Positions 13,138 to 23,908 of a stretch of 64,000 nucleotides of DNA are shown here, piece after piece. The notes under the pieces are model-generated. The model ran no database searches and was not told the origin of the DNA. It was given only the letters and a program-made list of their open reading frames with translations. Made by a program: the position numbers and the translations under genes. The stretch is from Eriocheir sinensis (taxonomy: Eukaryota; Arthropoda; Malacostraca; Decapoda; Varunidae): positions 10,928,747 to 10,992,746 of the forward strand of contig NC_066513.1 of NCBI RefSeq assembly GCF_024679095.1, in the 5' to 3' direction. Within the stretch, counting starts at the first letter, position 1. Every line of letters begins with the position of its first letter.

Positions 13138-13140
<3 letters not shown>
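12858..13140. other. Continuation of the GC-rich block, no gene recognised
   Basis: It resumes the composition seen before the SINE ('acacaggccgccaggccagc'), then grades into AT-rich DNA ahead of a (GA)n array. Confidence 0.35.

Positions 13141-13196
<56 letters not shown>
13141..13196. repeat. (AG)n microsatellite
   Basis: About 28 AG units. Glu/Arg open frames across it are artefacts. Confidence 0.97.
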
Positions 13197-13199
<3 letters not shown>

Positions 13200-13232
13200 C
13201 TAGCCAGAGCATGTCTAACACCTTGAAGACCC

Positions 13233-13327
<95 letters not shown>

Positions 13328-13370
13328 CCAAGGGTCTTCAAGGTGTTAAGACGTGCTCTGCTAGCTGCTC
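13195..13370. repeat. (AT)n flanked by inverted arms of about 42 bases
   Basis: The left arm (13195-13236) holds 'agagcatgtctaacacc' and 'ttgaagacccttg'. The right arm (13328-13370) is its near-perfect complement, holding 'caagggtcttcaa' and 'ggtgttaagacgtgctct'. Between them are about 88 bases of AT repeat. The whole can form a long cruciform or hairpin. The right arm runs directly into the CR1 ORF1 start at 13375. Confidence 0.85.
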
Positions 13371-13374
13371 AGGG

Positions 13375-13760
13375 TTGACTATGTCTGGTGGGAGTGAGAG
13401 GATGGTGTGTGACGACGTGGCTGGTGGGAGTGGTGCAGTGGAGGGTGGAGGAGTGGCCAGGTGGGTGGCAGACTGTACAATGGCGTTGGTAAACTCTCTC
13501 ATGAAGAGGATAAAGGACTTGGAGAGGACTGTGGATGCCATGGGAGAGGAAAATCGAATACTCCGATCAACAGGTTCTCAGTCAGGCAATGGACAGAGTA
13601 CACAGTCTGCAGATTGGGGCTGGCAGGTGGTAGAGAACCGAGGAAGCCACATAAAGCTAAAGAGGTCCACTCCTGTAGGTGTGGAGTGCCACAACTCATT
13701 CCAGGCTCTCTCTGAGACGAAGGAGGAAACATGGAAACATGGACTAGCAGGCAGCAGAAA
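13375..13760 (+). pseudogene. CR1-type LINE ORF1, N-terminal part (copy B)
   Basis: An open frame with Gly/Val-rich start, a short coiled-coil-like stretch (MKRIKDLERTVDAMGEENR) and then 'HNSFQALSE'. The last phrase parallels 'RNRFQVLGD', which stands just before the esterase domain in the CR1 ORF1 at 25623-26759. After about 13745 the sequence departs from any ORF1-like reading. The missing esterase part appears 2.1 kb downstream at 15897, beyond two antisense LINE fragments, so the two pieces are read as one element split by later insertions. Confidence 0.65.
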
Positions 13761-13809
13761 GCCTGTTGGCTCATTACAAGGCTGCCTGCTTTCAGTGATT
13801 TAATCAATC

Positions 13810-14530
13810 CGTTAGCCATTGGAGTGTCCTGCAAATAAGGATTAAAGCACTTGTGTACCTACTCTTGGATACGTTCAGTTCACTCCCGATCCAGCAAAGT
13901 GGCGATCAATGCAGGAAGCCATTGGAGTGTCCTGCAAATAAGGATTAAAGCACTTGTGTACCTACTCTTGGATACGTTCAGTTCACTCCCGATGCAGCAA
14001 AGTGGCGATCAATGCGTTTCTTGAAGGAGTTGATTGTCTCTGCACTAACCACTTCTGCAGGAAGGCTGTTCCAGTGGCGAACAAATCTATTCGAGAAATA
14101 ACTCCTGCCGATGTCGGTATTGCATCGCTTTGCTTGAAGTGTTTTTCCGCTGTTTCTTGTCCTCAGGTTTGTTTGTGGCGTGAAGAGTTTGGAGTGATCA
14201 ACATTGTTGAACTTGTTCAGGTACTTAAAGACTTGTATCATGTCTCCCCGCAGTTGTCTCTTTTCCAACGTGAAGAGGTTGAGGCGCTCGAGTCGCTCTT
14301 CGTAGGGCTTCGTCCTAAGTGATGGTATCATCTTCGTGGCGCGGCGCTGTACTCTCTCAAGTAATTCAATGTCTTTCCTGTAATTTGGAGACCAGAATTG
14401 CACGGCGTATTCCAGGTGGGGCCTTACCAGCGAATTATACAAGGATAACATAACTCCTGGCGTCTTGTATTCGCAGTTCCTCGCTATGAACCCGAGCAAT
14501 GTATTGGCTCTCTTAGAGGCTTACAGTGTT
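13810..14530 (-). mobile_element. CR1-type LINE 3' fragment, antisense
   Basis: The minus-strand frame 14499-13978 (173 codons) is a clean CR1 C-terminus. It opens 'MLGFIARNCEY', then 'LYNSLVRPHLEYAVQFWSP', 'RRATKMIPSLR', 'GDMIQVFKYLNKF', 'SYFSNRFVRHWNSLP' and 'INSFKKRIDRHF'. The frame is intact to its stop, so the insertion is fairly recent. Upstream RT sequence is missing, consistent with 5' truncation. Its 3' end is tandemly duplicated (13814-14019). Confidence 0.85.
13814..14019. repeat. 103-base tandem duplication in a CR1 3' end
   Basis: 'agccattggagtgtcctgca' at 13814 recurs at 13917. The two units are almost identical, differing for example at 'gatccagc' against 'gatgcagc'. The second unit continues into the antisense CR1 coding region, so only the 3' end of the element was duplicated. 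Confidence 0.95.
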
Positions 14531-14544
14531 TTGTTTGTTTCAAG

Positions 14545-14556
14545 TCACTGCATTGT

Positions 14557-14600
<44 letters not shown>

Positions 14601-15896
14601 TAATAATAACAGGGTTATTATTGTATGGCAGCCGTTAGGCTGAAAATATACAAATTAAAAACACAATAAACTATTAGTAAATAGGCTACACTAGAGGGAG
14701 GGAGAGGGAGGGGGGTGGTTTGGGAGATCTAAAAAAAGAGACATAAAGGAGAGGGAGGGTGGTGTGAAGGGGGCACTTAGAGGGTAGCGGCGAGGTGCTA
14801 ATCTCCACCGCGGCCCTTTGGATTTGACTGTCACTGGGCATTGTTTATCATCCGCACTATCGCGGGCACTGCGCTATGTTTGTAACGGTCGGTTCGCGGC
14901 GCTCTGAAAGGGGTGAGTATGTTGTGGTGTCTGGTGAAGCAGGTGGGGGGAGGGGCTTTGGGCGGCAGGAGGTGGGGGTGGCGAGGATGGTGAAGCAGGA
15001 AGATGCCGAATTTTCTGAGGGCGTCCTGGTGCCTTTCAGAGAGCCTCGGGAGACTCAGGGTGGTTAGGGCATTGTCGTAGGTATGGTAGTCAGGGCCTAA
15101 AATGACCCTGAATGCCCTCTTTTGAACCCTCTCAAGCTGTTGTTGTTGGGTGAGGGTAAGGGACGATGACCACGCCGGGGAGGCATACATGAGCTTTGGC
15201 AGTATGAACGATGTGTAAATACTGCACAGCTCAGCAGCTTGTGCCCCCAGCGTCCTGAGTATGCGCAGCATGTACAGCTTGTAGGAGGCTGCTCTGACGG
15301 TGTTGGAGACGTGGAGCTTCCAGTTGAGCTGGTTGTCCACAGTGATGTCGAGTAGTTTGGAGGACTGGACAACCTGGAGGTGGTGTGAGCCAATTGACAG
15401 CAGCGAAGGTGGCACAACTCTCTTGGACGTGCAAACGTGCATCACCACGGTCTTGGTGTGGTTGATAGTAGCACTGTTGTCAACCGTCCATGCCTTAAGG
15501 TTGTCGAGCCGCGCTTGAAGAGGTGCATAATCTGGATCCCTGTTGTTGACAGGGACGCCCAAGGTGCTGTCGTCAACATATTTCCAGCGATGCGGTGTGT
15601 CCATGAGAGAGTCGATAATGAGCACCAGGAAGGAAATCGGACCAATTTTAGTGCTTTGCGGGACGCCGCACGTCAGCTCAAGAGGAGGGGAGACAGAGCC
15701 CTGGAAGCGAACTATTTGCTGGCGTGCGCTGAGGAAATCAGTCAGCCACGATACAATATTAGGGTGAAGCCCCAGCTCAATGGCCTTAGTAATGACAACA
15801 GTGTGGTCTACAAGTTCAAATACTTCCCTGAAGTCGAAAAAAGCAAGGGTAAGGGAGGTGTCTCGTTTGTCCAGGTGGCTGTGTATGAAATCTAGG
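14545..15896 (-). mobile_element. L2/Crack-like LINE, 5'-truncated, antisense
   Basis: On the minus strand the reading starts near 15890 with 'LLDFIHSHLDKRDTSLTLAF', then 'CGVPQGTKIGP', 'KYVDDSTLGVPV' (catalytic YVDD) and the 264-codon frame 15625-14831. That frame carries 'INHTKTVVMH', 'LPKLMYASPAWSSSLTLTQQ', 'LERVQKRAFRVILGPDY' and 'APRTDRYKHSAVPAIV'. This sequence style is that of L2/Crack/Daphne-group LINEs in crustaceans. The 3' untranslated region (14830-14609) ends in an (AAT)n tail. The 5' part is absent. Confidence 0.8.
14558..14608. repeat. (AAT)n tail of the antisense LINE
   Basis: About 13 units plus two interrupted ones, next to 'gggttattattgtatggcag'. The same junction recurs at 63835-64000, so the triplet array is the 3' tail of this LINE family. 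Confidence 0.9.
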
Positions 15897-16460
15897 AGGT
15901 GAAGGAGAGGAGGGCAGATGACAAATCCCTGCCCAGAGGTAACATTTTGTTTGTTGGGGATAGCCAGGTTAGGTTTTTAGATAGGGCCTTCTGTGCTAGA
16001 GATTGGAAGCGTAGGACCCGGGTGTGTTTTCCAGGGGCGGGGATTAGGGATGTCAGTGATAGGGTAGATAAGTGCATGGCAGGCGAGGGAGTCAAATCCA
16101 TCGTCTCCCTGAGCGTGGGAGGGAACGACATAGGCACATTAGGTAGCGAGCAGCTTCTGCGTCGCTATAGGGAGGCTCTGCGTAGGGTCACAGGTAAGGG
16201 CGGTGTTCCTGTGGTGTGTGGGGTTCTGCCAAAGCGGCGGGTTGGTGGCATTTGGCTGTCCAGGGCTATTGCATTAAACTGCAGGTTGGCAGATTATTGC
16301 AAAGCCAAAGGATGGACATTTGTCGACACCTGGGACCGATTCTATGGCAAGAACCACCTATACCAAAGGGACGGGGTTCACCTTTCACGAGAAGGGGTTC
16401 AGATCTTGTCAGATTCCCTAGAACGTGGATTGGGGGCCCTACAGAGTTTTTTTTAGAGTA
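15897..16460 (+). pseudogene. CR1-type LINE ORF1, SGNH esterase domain (copy B)
   Basis: The 185-codon frame starts 'MKERRADDKSLPRGN' and continues ILFVGDSQVRFL, with the block I GDS motif of SGNH/GDSL hydrolases. Next come 'VSLSVGGNDIGT' (G-x-N-D block) and 'YQRDGVHLSREG' (the D-x-x-H block near the C-terminus). CR1 ORF1 proteins are known to carry such an esterase-like domain. The catalytic Ser, Asn/Asp and Asp-His positions are all visible. The N-terminal part is separated (13375-13760). It stops with 'LQSFF' and ORF2 begins about 90 bases later. Confidence 0.8.
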
Positions 16461-16539
16461 GGTAAGAGGGGGCCTAAGATGGCATTAGCTAGTGGGCACA
16501 TTAAATGTAATAATAATGAGAGAAGTTACAGTTAAATCA

Positions 16540-16670
16540 AGGGGTAGGTCTAAATGTGTACTATACAAACAGTAGAAGCATTAGGAATAAGGTAGATTTA
16601 TTGAGGGGAAAGGCGTGCGTAGAGAAATTTGATATGATAGCGATCACCGAGTCATGGATTAATACTGCAT
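16540..16670 (+). pseudogene. CR1-type ORF2 endonuclease start (copy B)
   Basis: Read in the frame beginning at 'ctaaatgtgtac', the sequence gives 'LNVYYTNSRSIRNKVDLL' and 'KFDMIAITESWINTA', the first two conserved blocks of the LINE apurinic endonuclease (N-x-R-S-I and the catalytic Glu in ITE). It breaks off at about 16670. The CR1 reading resumes at 17092 with later endonuclease sequence. Confidence 0.75.
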
Positions 16671-17096
16671 ACTGAATTTCATCTGCTTGACCATTCAGAT
16701 GACAAAATACGGAACAAATGGCGTTCCGTATTGGTTCACAACGGAACACTACATTTCATTCTCGAATACAGAGCGATTCCGTATTTTAAATAATGGGTTG
16801 CAACCCTAGAAGTAAACACAGCGGAATCTCAGCCCATCATAGCCTGTATACCCCAGGAACCATGGAGACTGCAATTAAGATGTCTACGGCCAAAATACCT
16901 ACCGACGTGCCGTATCCACCAGGACTTCGGCAACCATGGAGCGCCACCTAATTCTGTCTCTTGTTAGCTGCAACAACTCAGCAGGCTTAAGATGTCCTCC
17001 TGCCACTCTCGTCATACCATCCACAAATTTCTCTCTCCGTCTTCCTCTTGCTCTTTTGCCTTCCACCATCCTATCGAAAATAACTGCCTTAGCCAA
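16671..17096 (-). mobile_element. Foreign insert in the CR1 endonuclease, with LINE C-terminal fragment
   Basis: The first 230 bases hold an imperfect inverted pair around 'aaaatacgga' / 'tccgtatt' and no coding frame, perhaps a small MITE. On the minus strand 17096-16899 reads 'VIFDRMVEGKRARGRRREKF', 'VDGMTRVAGG' and 'DRIRWRSMVAEVLV', the usual C-terminal tail of a LINE RT (a RGR-rich segment, then R..W). About 100 residues of CR1 endonuclease are missing here, so insertion came with, or after, a deletion. Confidence 0.5.
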
Positions 17097-19445
17097 ATGG
17101 TTAGTGAACCAACGCGCGATAATAATATTCTTGATCTTGTATTAGTAACCCAAGAAAACTTAGTTGACAATGTTAGCGTTGGCGAACACCTCGGATCATA
17201 CGATCATAGACTGGTGCGTCTCGACATAAGAGCTCAAACAAGGATTGCAGAGAATAAGGTATTGGTTCCCAATTTTAAAAGAGCGGATTTTGAAAGAATA
17301 AGAGTCATTAACGAACTTTCAATTAGTATCCAACATCGACGTCGAAGAATCTTGGCAAGACTTTAAAGCTCGATTACTAACTGAACAAAATAAATCCGTG
17401 CAATCTTGTGAAAAGCGCCGAAAAGTTAAAAATCCTCCGTGGTTTAATAATGAAATCAAACTTGCTCTCCAAAAGAGGAACTAGTTATATAGGCAAAAGA
17501 AAACCGATAACTCTACCGAAATAGTACACGGTACTACGGAGCAAGACGACAAGTCAAAAGTTTAATCAAACAGGTGAAACGGAGGTACGAAGTAAACATT
17601 GCTGTAAATTGCAAATCAGATCCTAAAAGTTTTTTTTAGATATATAAACAACAAAAAAAGAGTTTCGAAGTGGGATTGGCCCATTAACAGATAATTCGGG
17701 CAATATCGTGACAAACAGCCAACGCATAGCGAACACGTTAAATTTTTATTTCGCCTCGGTTTTTAATAGTAATTCTACCGATACTGCTGCTGTTCCTAAC
17801 ACTATTGAAAATCCCAGTCATACCCTCCCTGACTTTGAAGTCAGTACAGATGAGATTATCAAAGCGCTGCAATCACTTAAAACTAACAAAAGTCCAGGAC
17901 CTGATAAAATATATCCAAAATTACTTAAAGAAATATCAAGAGAGATATTCAGACCTTTAACAATGATGTTTAATATGTGATTGGAAAATGGCTAACGTAA
18001 CACCCATTTTCAAAAAAGGCGACCGAAAATTACCGGATAATTACAGGCCAATCAGCTTAACTTCAATTATTGGTAAATTATTTGAGACAATTATTCGAGA
18101 TAAAGTAGTTAACTACCTAGAGTGTAATTCGCTAATCCTGGACCCGCAACATGGTTTCCGTAACAACATATTTTGTTTGTCGAATCTACTAACGTTCTAT
18201 AACGAGCTTTTTGCAGTCTATTATGTTTCTAAATCACTTGATATTATTTATTTGGACTTCCAGAAGGCGTTTGATAAAGTCCCACACTACAAGTTGCTTC
18301 ATAACATCAAGGAAATAGGTATCGGGGGTAAACTTCACGAATGGATTAAGCACTGGCTAAGCAATAGAAAGCAAAGAGTTGTAATAAATGGAGTGACCTC
18401 TGAATGGATGCCAGTCACTAGTGGTGTCCCCCAAGGCTCTGTCCTGGGACCCGTTCTCTTCGTCATTTACATCAACGACATTGACCTTGGTCTCAATAAT
18501 TTCATTAGGAAATTTGCGGACGACACGAAAATCGGCAATGCGGTACTTACGGAATGTGACAGGTGGAGCCTACAAGAAGATTTGCATAATATATCAGACT
18601 GGTCAGTAAAATGGAAAATGCCTTTTAATATAAACAAGTGTCAGATTCTGCAGGTTAGATCTAGAAATATAAAGAAGGACTATGAAATGTGCGGCGTTAA
18701 AGTTAAGGCGTTCACTCGGTCAAAGATCTTGGCGTCACAGTCGCGTCTAACCTCAAGTTTTTCCAGCAGTGCAACAAGTCCGTTAAAAAAAAAAAAAAAA
18801 GGATGATCAGTTTGATTAAGATAAATTTTTCATTCAAGAATAAAGATGTTATACTACCTTTGTATAATAGTTTCGTCAGACCTCATCTGGAGTATGCCGT
18901 GCAGTTTTGGTCTCCCCACCATGCGAAAGACATTGCTAAATTAGAAGGTGTTCAGCGTAGAGCAACCAAAATGATCCCTACATTACGAAACAAACCTTAC
19001 GGGGAAAGGCTGTCACATCTAAACCTGTTTTCTCTTGAAAAACGCCGCCTCAGAGGAAAACTGATCGAGTGCTTTAATTGAAATACTTAGCGGTTTTACC
19101 AACGTGGATCCGACCAAGCTGTTTGTGATGGATGATTCGACGCGAACGAGAAATAATGGCGCTAAACTCAAATGTAGACAAGTTCATTCAGATTGCACAA
19201 AATTTTTCTTCACTAATGCTGTCGTTCGAGATTGGAACAGATTACCACCATCAGTGGTGCAGTGTAACTCGATTGCATCGTTTAAGAATAATATTGACCG
19301 CTATCTCCTCCATCTAAATGTTCACTAGGTCAGTTTCAACGCCATGGTGGTCGCATAACAAATGTCACTTAGGTTTAAGACAGACCACCTAGTTTGGGCC
19401 TTAGGGCCTGTGTGGTCTGGTTATCTATGTAATTCTATGTAATTC
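17092..19445 (+). mobile_element. CR1-type LINE ORF2 and 3' end (copy B)
   Basis: The reading starts late in the endonuclease ('NNILDLVLVTQENLVDNV', 'GSYDHRLVRLDI') and runs through the connector ('SPGPDKIYPKLLKEIS'). RT frame 17988-18806 carries 'ANVTPIFKKGDR', 'NYRPISLTSIIGKLFE', 'YLDFQKAFDKVPH', '[21 protein letters not shown]' and catalytic 'FADDTKIGN'. The C-terminal frames 18803-19081 and 19104-19328 end 'NNIDRYLLHLNVH'. Frameshifts occur near 17340, 17970, 18700 (before an A run at 18785) and 19080. The 3' end at 19417-19445 repeats 'ctatgtaatt', the short terminal repeat typical of CR1. Confidence 0.88.
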
Positions 19446-19449
19446 AACA

Positions 19450-22300
19450 CCACAGCCTTCATCTCATTCCTCCTCATCACATGTTCGAGAAACTCATTTG
19501 TCATCTTCTAATTGTTGTCATCATTTCCCTCACCACTCCCATCTGCCTCAGCACATCCTCATTAGTTCTTCTTGCTGTCCGTGGTATCTTCAAAATTCTC
19601 GTCCATAACCACATTTCAGCTGCTTCCAACTTTTCTTGCATCTATCTGTTCACCGTCCAAGTTTCACATCCATACAGCAATGTTGACCATATAAATGTTT
19701 TTTTCTGCCCGTCTTCTAATTCCAATAGACAACTTTCTATTCGTCAGATAAACCTTCATCCTCGTAAATGGACTCTTCGCAATGCCAATTCTCATTCTGA
19801 TTTATTTTTCACATCTGCAGTCTTCTGTTATCAAGCTACCTAGATAAGAAAACCTTGACACATGCTCTATTCTTCTTCCTCTCACCTCTATTCTCACTCT
19901 GGGTGCATTTGCCTTAGATACCACCAACACCTTGGTCTTTCCCATATTAACAGTCAACCCTCTCTTATCACTCGCCCTCCCAGTCACATCCAACATATGT
20001 TGCAACTTCTCTGCAGAGTCCGCCACCAGCATTGTATCATCTGCGTACCTAATATGGTTGATATTGTAACCTTCAATCTTTACTCCCTCAATCCCCTGCA
20101 GCTCCCTCTATATCATCTCCCCATATAGGTTAAACAGATCAGGAGACATTACACATCCCTGCCTTACTCCTCTCCTTATGGTCTGGTATTTTGTTCTCTC
20201 TCCGTGCACCCTCACTGCAGCTTTCTGATTCCAATATAGATCTAATTAATCTCAGTTCTTTCCAATCAATATCCAGACCTTCCAGCATCTTCATCAGTTC
20301 CTCGTGCCTTACTTTATCAAAAGCCTTTTCATAGGCAATAAAGCAAAGGGAATCATTTCTTTGTTTTTCAGTCATTCTTTCCGTTATTGTTCTCAACACA
20401 AATGTCACATTAGTTGTTCCCTTGCCCTCCAAGAAGCCATACTGCTCCCAGGACACCCGCTCTCTCACTTTATTCCTTATTCTGTTCATCATAATCTTTT
20501 GTATTATTTTTGTTATTTGATTCATTATGCTCATTGTACGGTGCTTACTGTATTCCAACGTTCCGTTTATCTTCGGCAGAGGTATAAAAACTGATTTCCA
20601 TATGTGTTTAGTTATTGCACCATGATTATATATTTGATTAGCCAAAACTGTAATATTCTTTATTGCAAATTCTCCCAAGACCTCCAACATTTCAATCGTC
20701 ACGCCATCCTCTCCATCAGCTTTCTCTTTCTTCATCTTACTCATAGCAAAGTTCACCTCTTCCTCCATTATTTGTTTATCATCTTCATGTACAGGATTCT
20801 CCTCCTCCTCCTCCTCTTGTCTGTCATTCTCAAAACGTTTCCTTATGTACTCCTTCCAGCTTTCATTAATTGTTTCTGTTTTCATTAATACATTATCATC
20901 TTTGTCTTTAAAAGCCCTTCCATGATTACTTCTTTTCCTTGTAATTTCTCGAATCCTATCGTACATCATTCTTGAATCTCTCTTTTCAAGATCTTTTATT
21001 TTCTAAAAATTGTTCTTCAAGCCACTTCTCCTTTGCTTCTATACACATCTTCTTAATCTGTCTATTTAGCTCTCTGTATGCATTGTCATTTCGCCCTGTA
21101 GTATCTCTTCTCTCATTCATCAACTCCAATATTTCATCTGTTATCCAGTCGTTGTTTTTTCTCTTCTTTCTTTCTGGAAGTACATTTTGATTGCCTTCAT
21201 CTATTGCATCACTTAACCCCTGCCACTGTTGTCCCGGATCATTCTCGTCGCATTCATCCCTGAACATCTCGTATTTATTTTCCACTGTTACTATGTACCT
21301 CTGCTTTAATTCTTCATTTCTCCTCAACACCTGTACATCCCTTCTTAGTTTAACTTCCCTCCTCACTTTCTTTACTCTCACCCTGATGTCTGCTACAACT
21401 GGAACGTAATCCCTATCACAATCTGCACCCGGTTATGTCCTCACTTTTGTTACTGAATTTATGTATCTTCGATTGATGGTAAAGTAATCTATTTGATTTC
21501 GTGCTCTGTCTTCAGGTGATTTCCATGTCCAAAGTCTATGTGGCAATCATCAGCATCTGCTGTCGTTCTGTGCATCAATTCACTCATCTATCTCCCCTCT
21601 CATTCATCTCCCCCAGTCCAAACGGTCCCACAACCTCTTCTAACCTGCCTTCACCCACCTTTGCATTTATATCACACATAGCAATTGTAATCTCCTGATT
21701 CTTACATTGCTCTATTGCTTGATCCAACTTATCATAAAACTCATCTACTTCATCTTCCCCTCTTTCACTGCTTGGGGCGTATACCTGTATGATACTTATA
21801 TCAAATGGTGCCAATGATTTTCACCACTAGCACCCTGTCCGACACTGCCCAGTATCCCTTCAAGCATTTAGCCACTCTCGAACTCATCATAACTCCAACC
21901 CCTCTGGCAGCCTCGTCACCGCCTGAATAGACAAAAAACACCATCCTCACTTCTCGTCTCGCCAACTCCCCGCCATCTGACCTCACTGACTCCCATGATA
22001 TCAATCCTCAATCTATTCATCTCCTTCCACACACCAGCAATTTTTCCTGATTGGTACAATGTTCACATGTTCCATGTCGTTATGCTCATCTTCTCCTTTT
22101 TGCAAACAGTCACATGATAACGGCCAAGTCCCGCCTGTTGCTCACTGAGTGCCTGATCGAGCGTGACAGTCTCCCCTACTTCTGGAATGAGAAGACTCCC
22201 ATTAACGCTGTTCCGATTATCATTTCTTTGGCTTTGCTCAATGATTGTACAAGGGATCAATACTGAAGTGCTTTCCCGTTGCCTTCTTCAGTTGCAGTGT
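19450..22300 (-). mobile_element. RTE-like LINE, antisense, multiply frameshifted
   Basis: On the minus strand the order is: endonuclease start ('MSITTWNM', near 22070), 'IQVYAPSSERGEDEVDEFY' and 'CDINAKVGEGR' (21814-21584), a connector (21381-20986), and the RT frame 20969-20139 with 'KADGEDGVTIEML', 'FIPLPKINGTLEYSKHRTMS', 'EQYGFLEGKGTTN' and 'YEKAFDKVRHEEL'. Then come 'QGCVMSPDLFNLYGEMI' and catalytic 'IRYADDTMLVADS' (20060-20020). The style is RTE clade (craniofacial-development-protein-2-like endonuclease). At least four frameshifts or stops show it is dead. 22270-22520 may be its 5' untranslated region. Confidence 0.82.
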
Positions 22301-22519
22301 CCATACTGGACAAGTAACCCTGGCCATTGATCAAAGATTCGTCTGCCCAGAGTTTTGGTTTTTGCAACCACTTATTCTATCTGAGAATGTGCTCGCAATA
22401 CCATCCACCACCTGCAAGTCATGGCTTCACGTAACCCTGATCGGGAGGCATCCAGGTTCTACACCTTGCCCAAGGGTGACCTGTAGGCTATCGGACGGAA
22501 AGAGCGCCTTAGATATCCT

Positions 22520-22935
22520 TTTATAATTTTGGGTAGAATTCGGCGACAGTCGGCAGGGCTGCCGCCAAGACAGTCGCGAAGACCGTCGGGCACCTCCTTC
22601 GCAAGTATCGGCCAGCTGGTCGGCCAACCAGTTGACAGGCAATCTGCAAGACTGTCGTCAAGACCGTCTGCGACTGTCGGCCAATCGGTCGGCAGATTCG
22701 TGATTGTCGTAGACATGGCGCCATTTCAAAAATTGACCTTTGAGACTCGTCTTCAGACTAGTTGGCAGCATGTCGCAGACATGCTGACAACTAGTTGGCC
22801 GAATGTCCCAGACAGTCGGCAATCATGCTAGCTGACACCAAGACGCCAAAAAAATATCCCCCCATTCTTGGAGCGTGGGAGCCGACTTGTCAAATGCAAA
22901 AGTCGCTGGGTTGTCGTGGCCAAGAGTCGGCACAA
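22520..22935. repeat. GTCGGC-rich block with an 18-bp hairpin, possible MITE
   Basis: GTCGGC and close variants (GTCGCG, GTCGTC) recur about a dozen times. Inside it, 22757-22774 and 22778-22795 are complementary over 18 bases with one mismatch and a 3-base loop ('gca'), spelling 'actagttggcagcatgtc'. No coding frame fits. The repeated, inverted layout suggests the middle of a small DNA transposon. Confidence 0.55.
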
Positions 22936-22965
22936 TGTTAACGGGGCTTGAGGCTCTTTGTTTCA

Positions 22966-23104
22966 GCAGCTCTCCTCTTAAACAGTTTTCTACCTCTTAA
23001 ATTCCGCCGCCATGTTGCATCTCTTTCTATTCTCTATCGATATTTTCATGCTGACTGCTCTTCTGAACTTGCTAACTGCATGACCCCCCCCCCCCCCCCT
23101 CCCG
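22966..23104 (+). mobile_element. LINE-A C-terminal fragment
   Basis: It matches the LINE-A tail: 'agctctcctc', 'ttttctacctcttaaattcc', 'gccgccatgttgc', 'tctatcgatattttcatgct' and 'gaacttgctaactgcatg', ending in a C run. The corresponding protein phrase is 'LPLKFRRHVASLS.FYRYFH'. It is joined directly to a different LINE tail. Confidence 0.75.
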
Positions 23105-23361
23105 CGGCAGCTGTATACAATACACGCCACCGTCCTGGGCATAACAGTGCCTTGTGCATACGCACTGCTGGAAGACAAGAGCGCACACACCTACAAGCAG
23201 GTAGGTTCAGGCACGGGTTCAAGCTCGATAAAGAAATAGGAAGAAATTGGTTCTCAAACAGAGTGGTAGGTGGCTGGAATAGACTCAGTAATCAGGTTGC
23301 TAATGCTCTCAATAATGAACTTTAAAAGAAGATTAGGCAAATCTATATGGATAAGGACAAA
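23105..23361 (+). mobile_element. LINE C-terminal fragment of a second type
   Basis: The reading is 'FRHGFKLDKEIGRNWFSNRV', 'VGGWNRLSNQVANALNNE' and, after a one-base slip at 23325, 'KKIRQIYMDKDK'. It parallels the tail at 7340-7540. It runs straight into the MULE transposase fragment. Confidence 0.65.
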
Positions 23362-23634
23362 GTGCGCGCAGCCATACATGAGCGTCACCCAGACGCACCG
23401 GGCCTCGGTGGCACCGTGATGACGGATCTCGAGCAAGCGGCCATGAACGCGATCTAGGAAGTCTTCCCCAAAAAGCTGCAGTCCACCTGCTTTTTTCCCC
23501 TAGCCAAGAACGTCTGGAAGAAGGTGCAGAACGTCGGACTCCAGCAGCGGTACGCCGATGACGCCGACTTTGCGCTGCAGGTGAGAAGTATTTCAGATTT
23601 TTTCATGTTTATAAGTTCGCAATATTTGTTTTTT

Positions 23635-23638
<4 letters not shown>

Positions 23639-23698
<60 letters not shown>
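23639..23698. repeat. (AC)n microsatellite in the transposase intron
   Basis: About 29 AC units, between the donor at 23581 and the acceptor at 23804. Confidence 0.97.
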
Positions 23699-23908
23699 TC
23701 ATTAACTCATTCACTCATTCACACTTACTGACACTCACTCGCATTCGCACATTCACTGCATAAGCCTTTTTAATTAATACAACTAACAATAACTATCTTT
23801 ACAGGTGCGTAGCCTGCCGGCTATTGCGTTCCTGCCCCCCGCCGATATTCCTGCTGCGTTTCATGCGGTAGCCGGCTCCCTGCCAGACGACTGCATCAAC
23901 CTAGTTAC

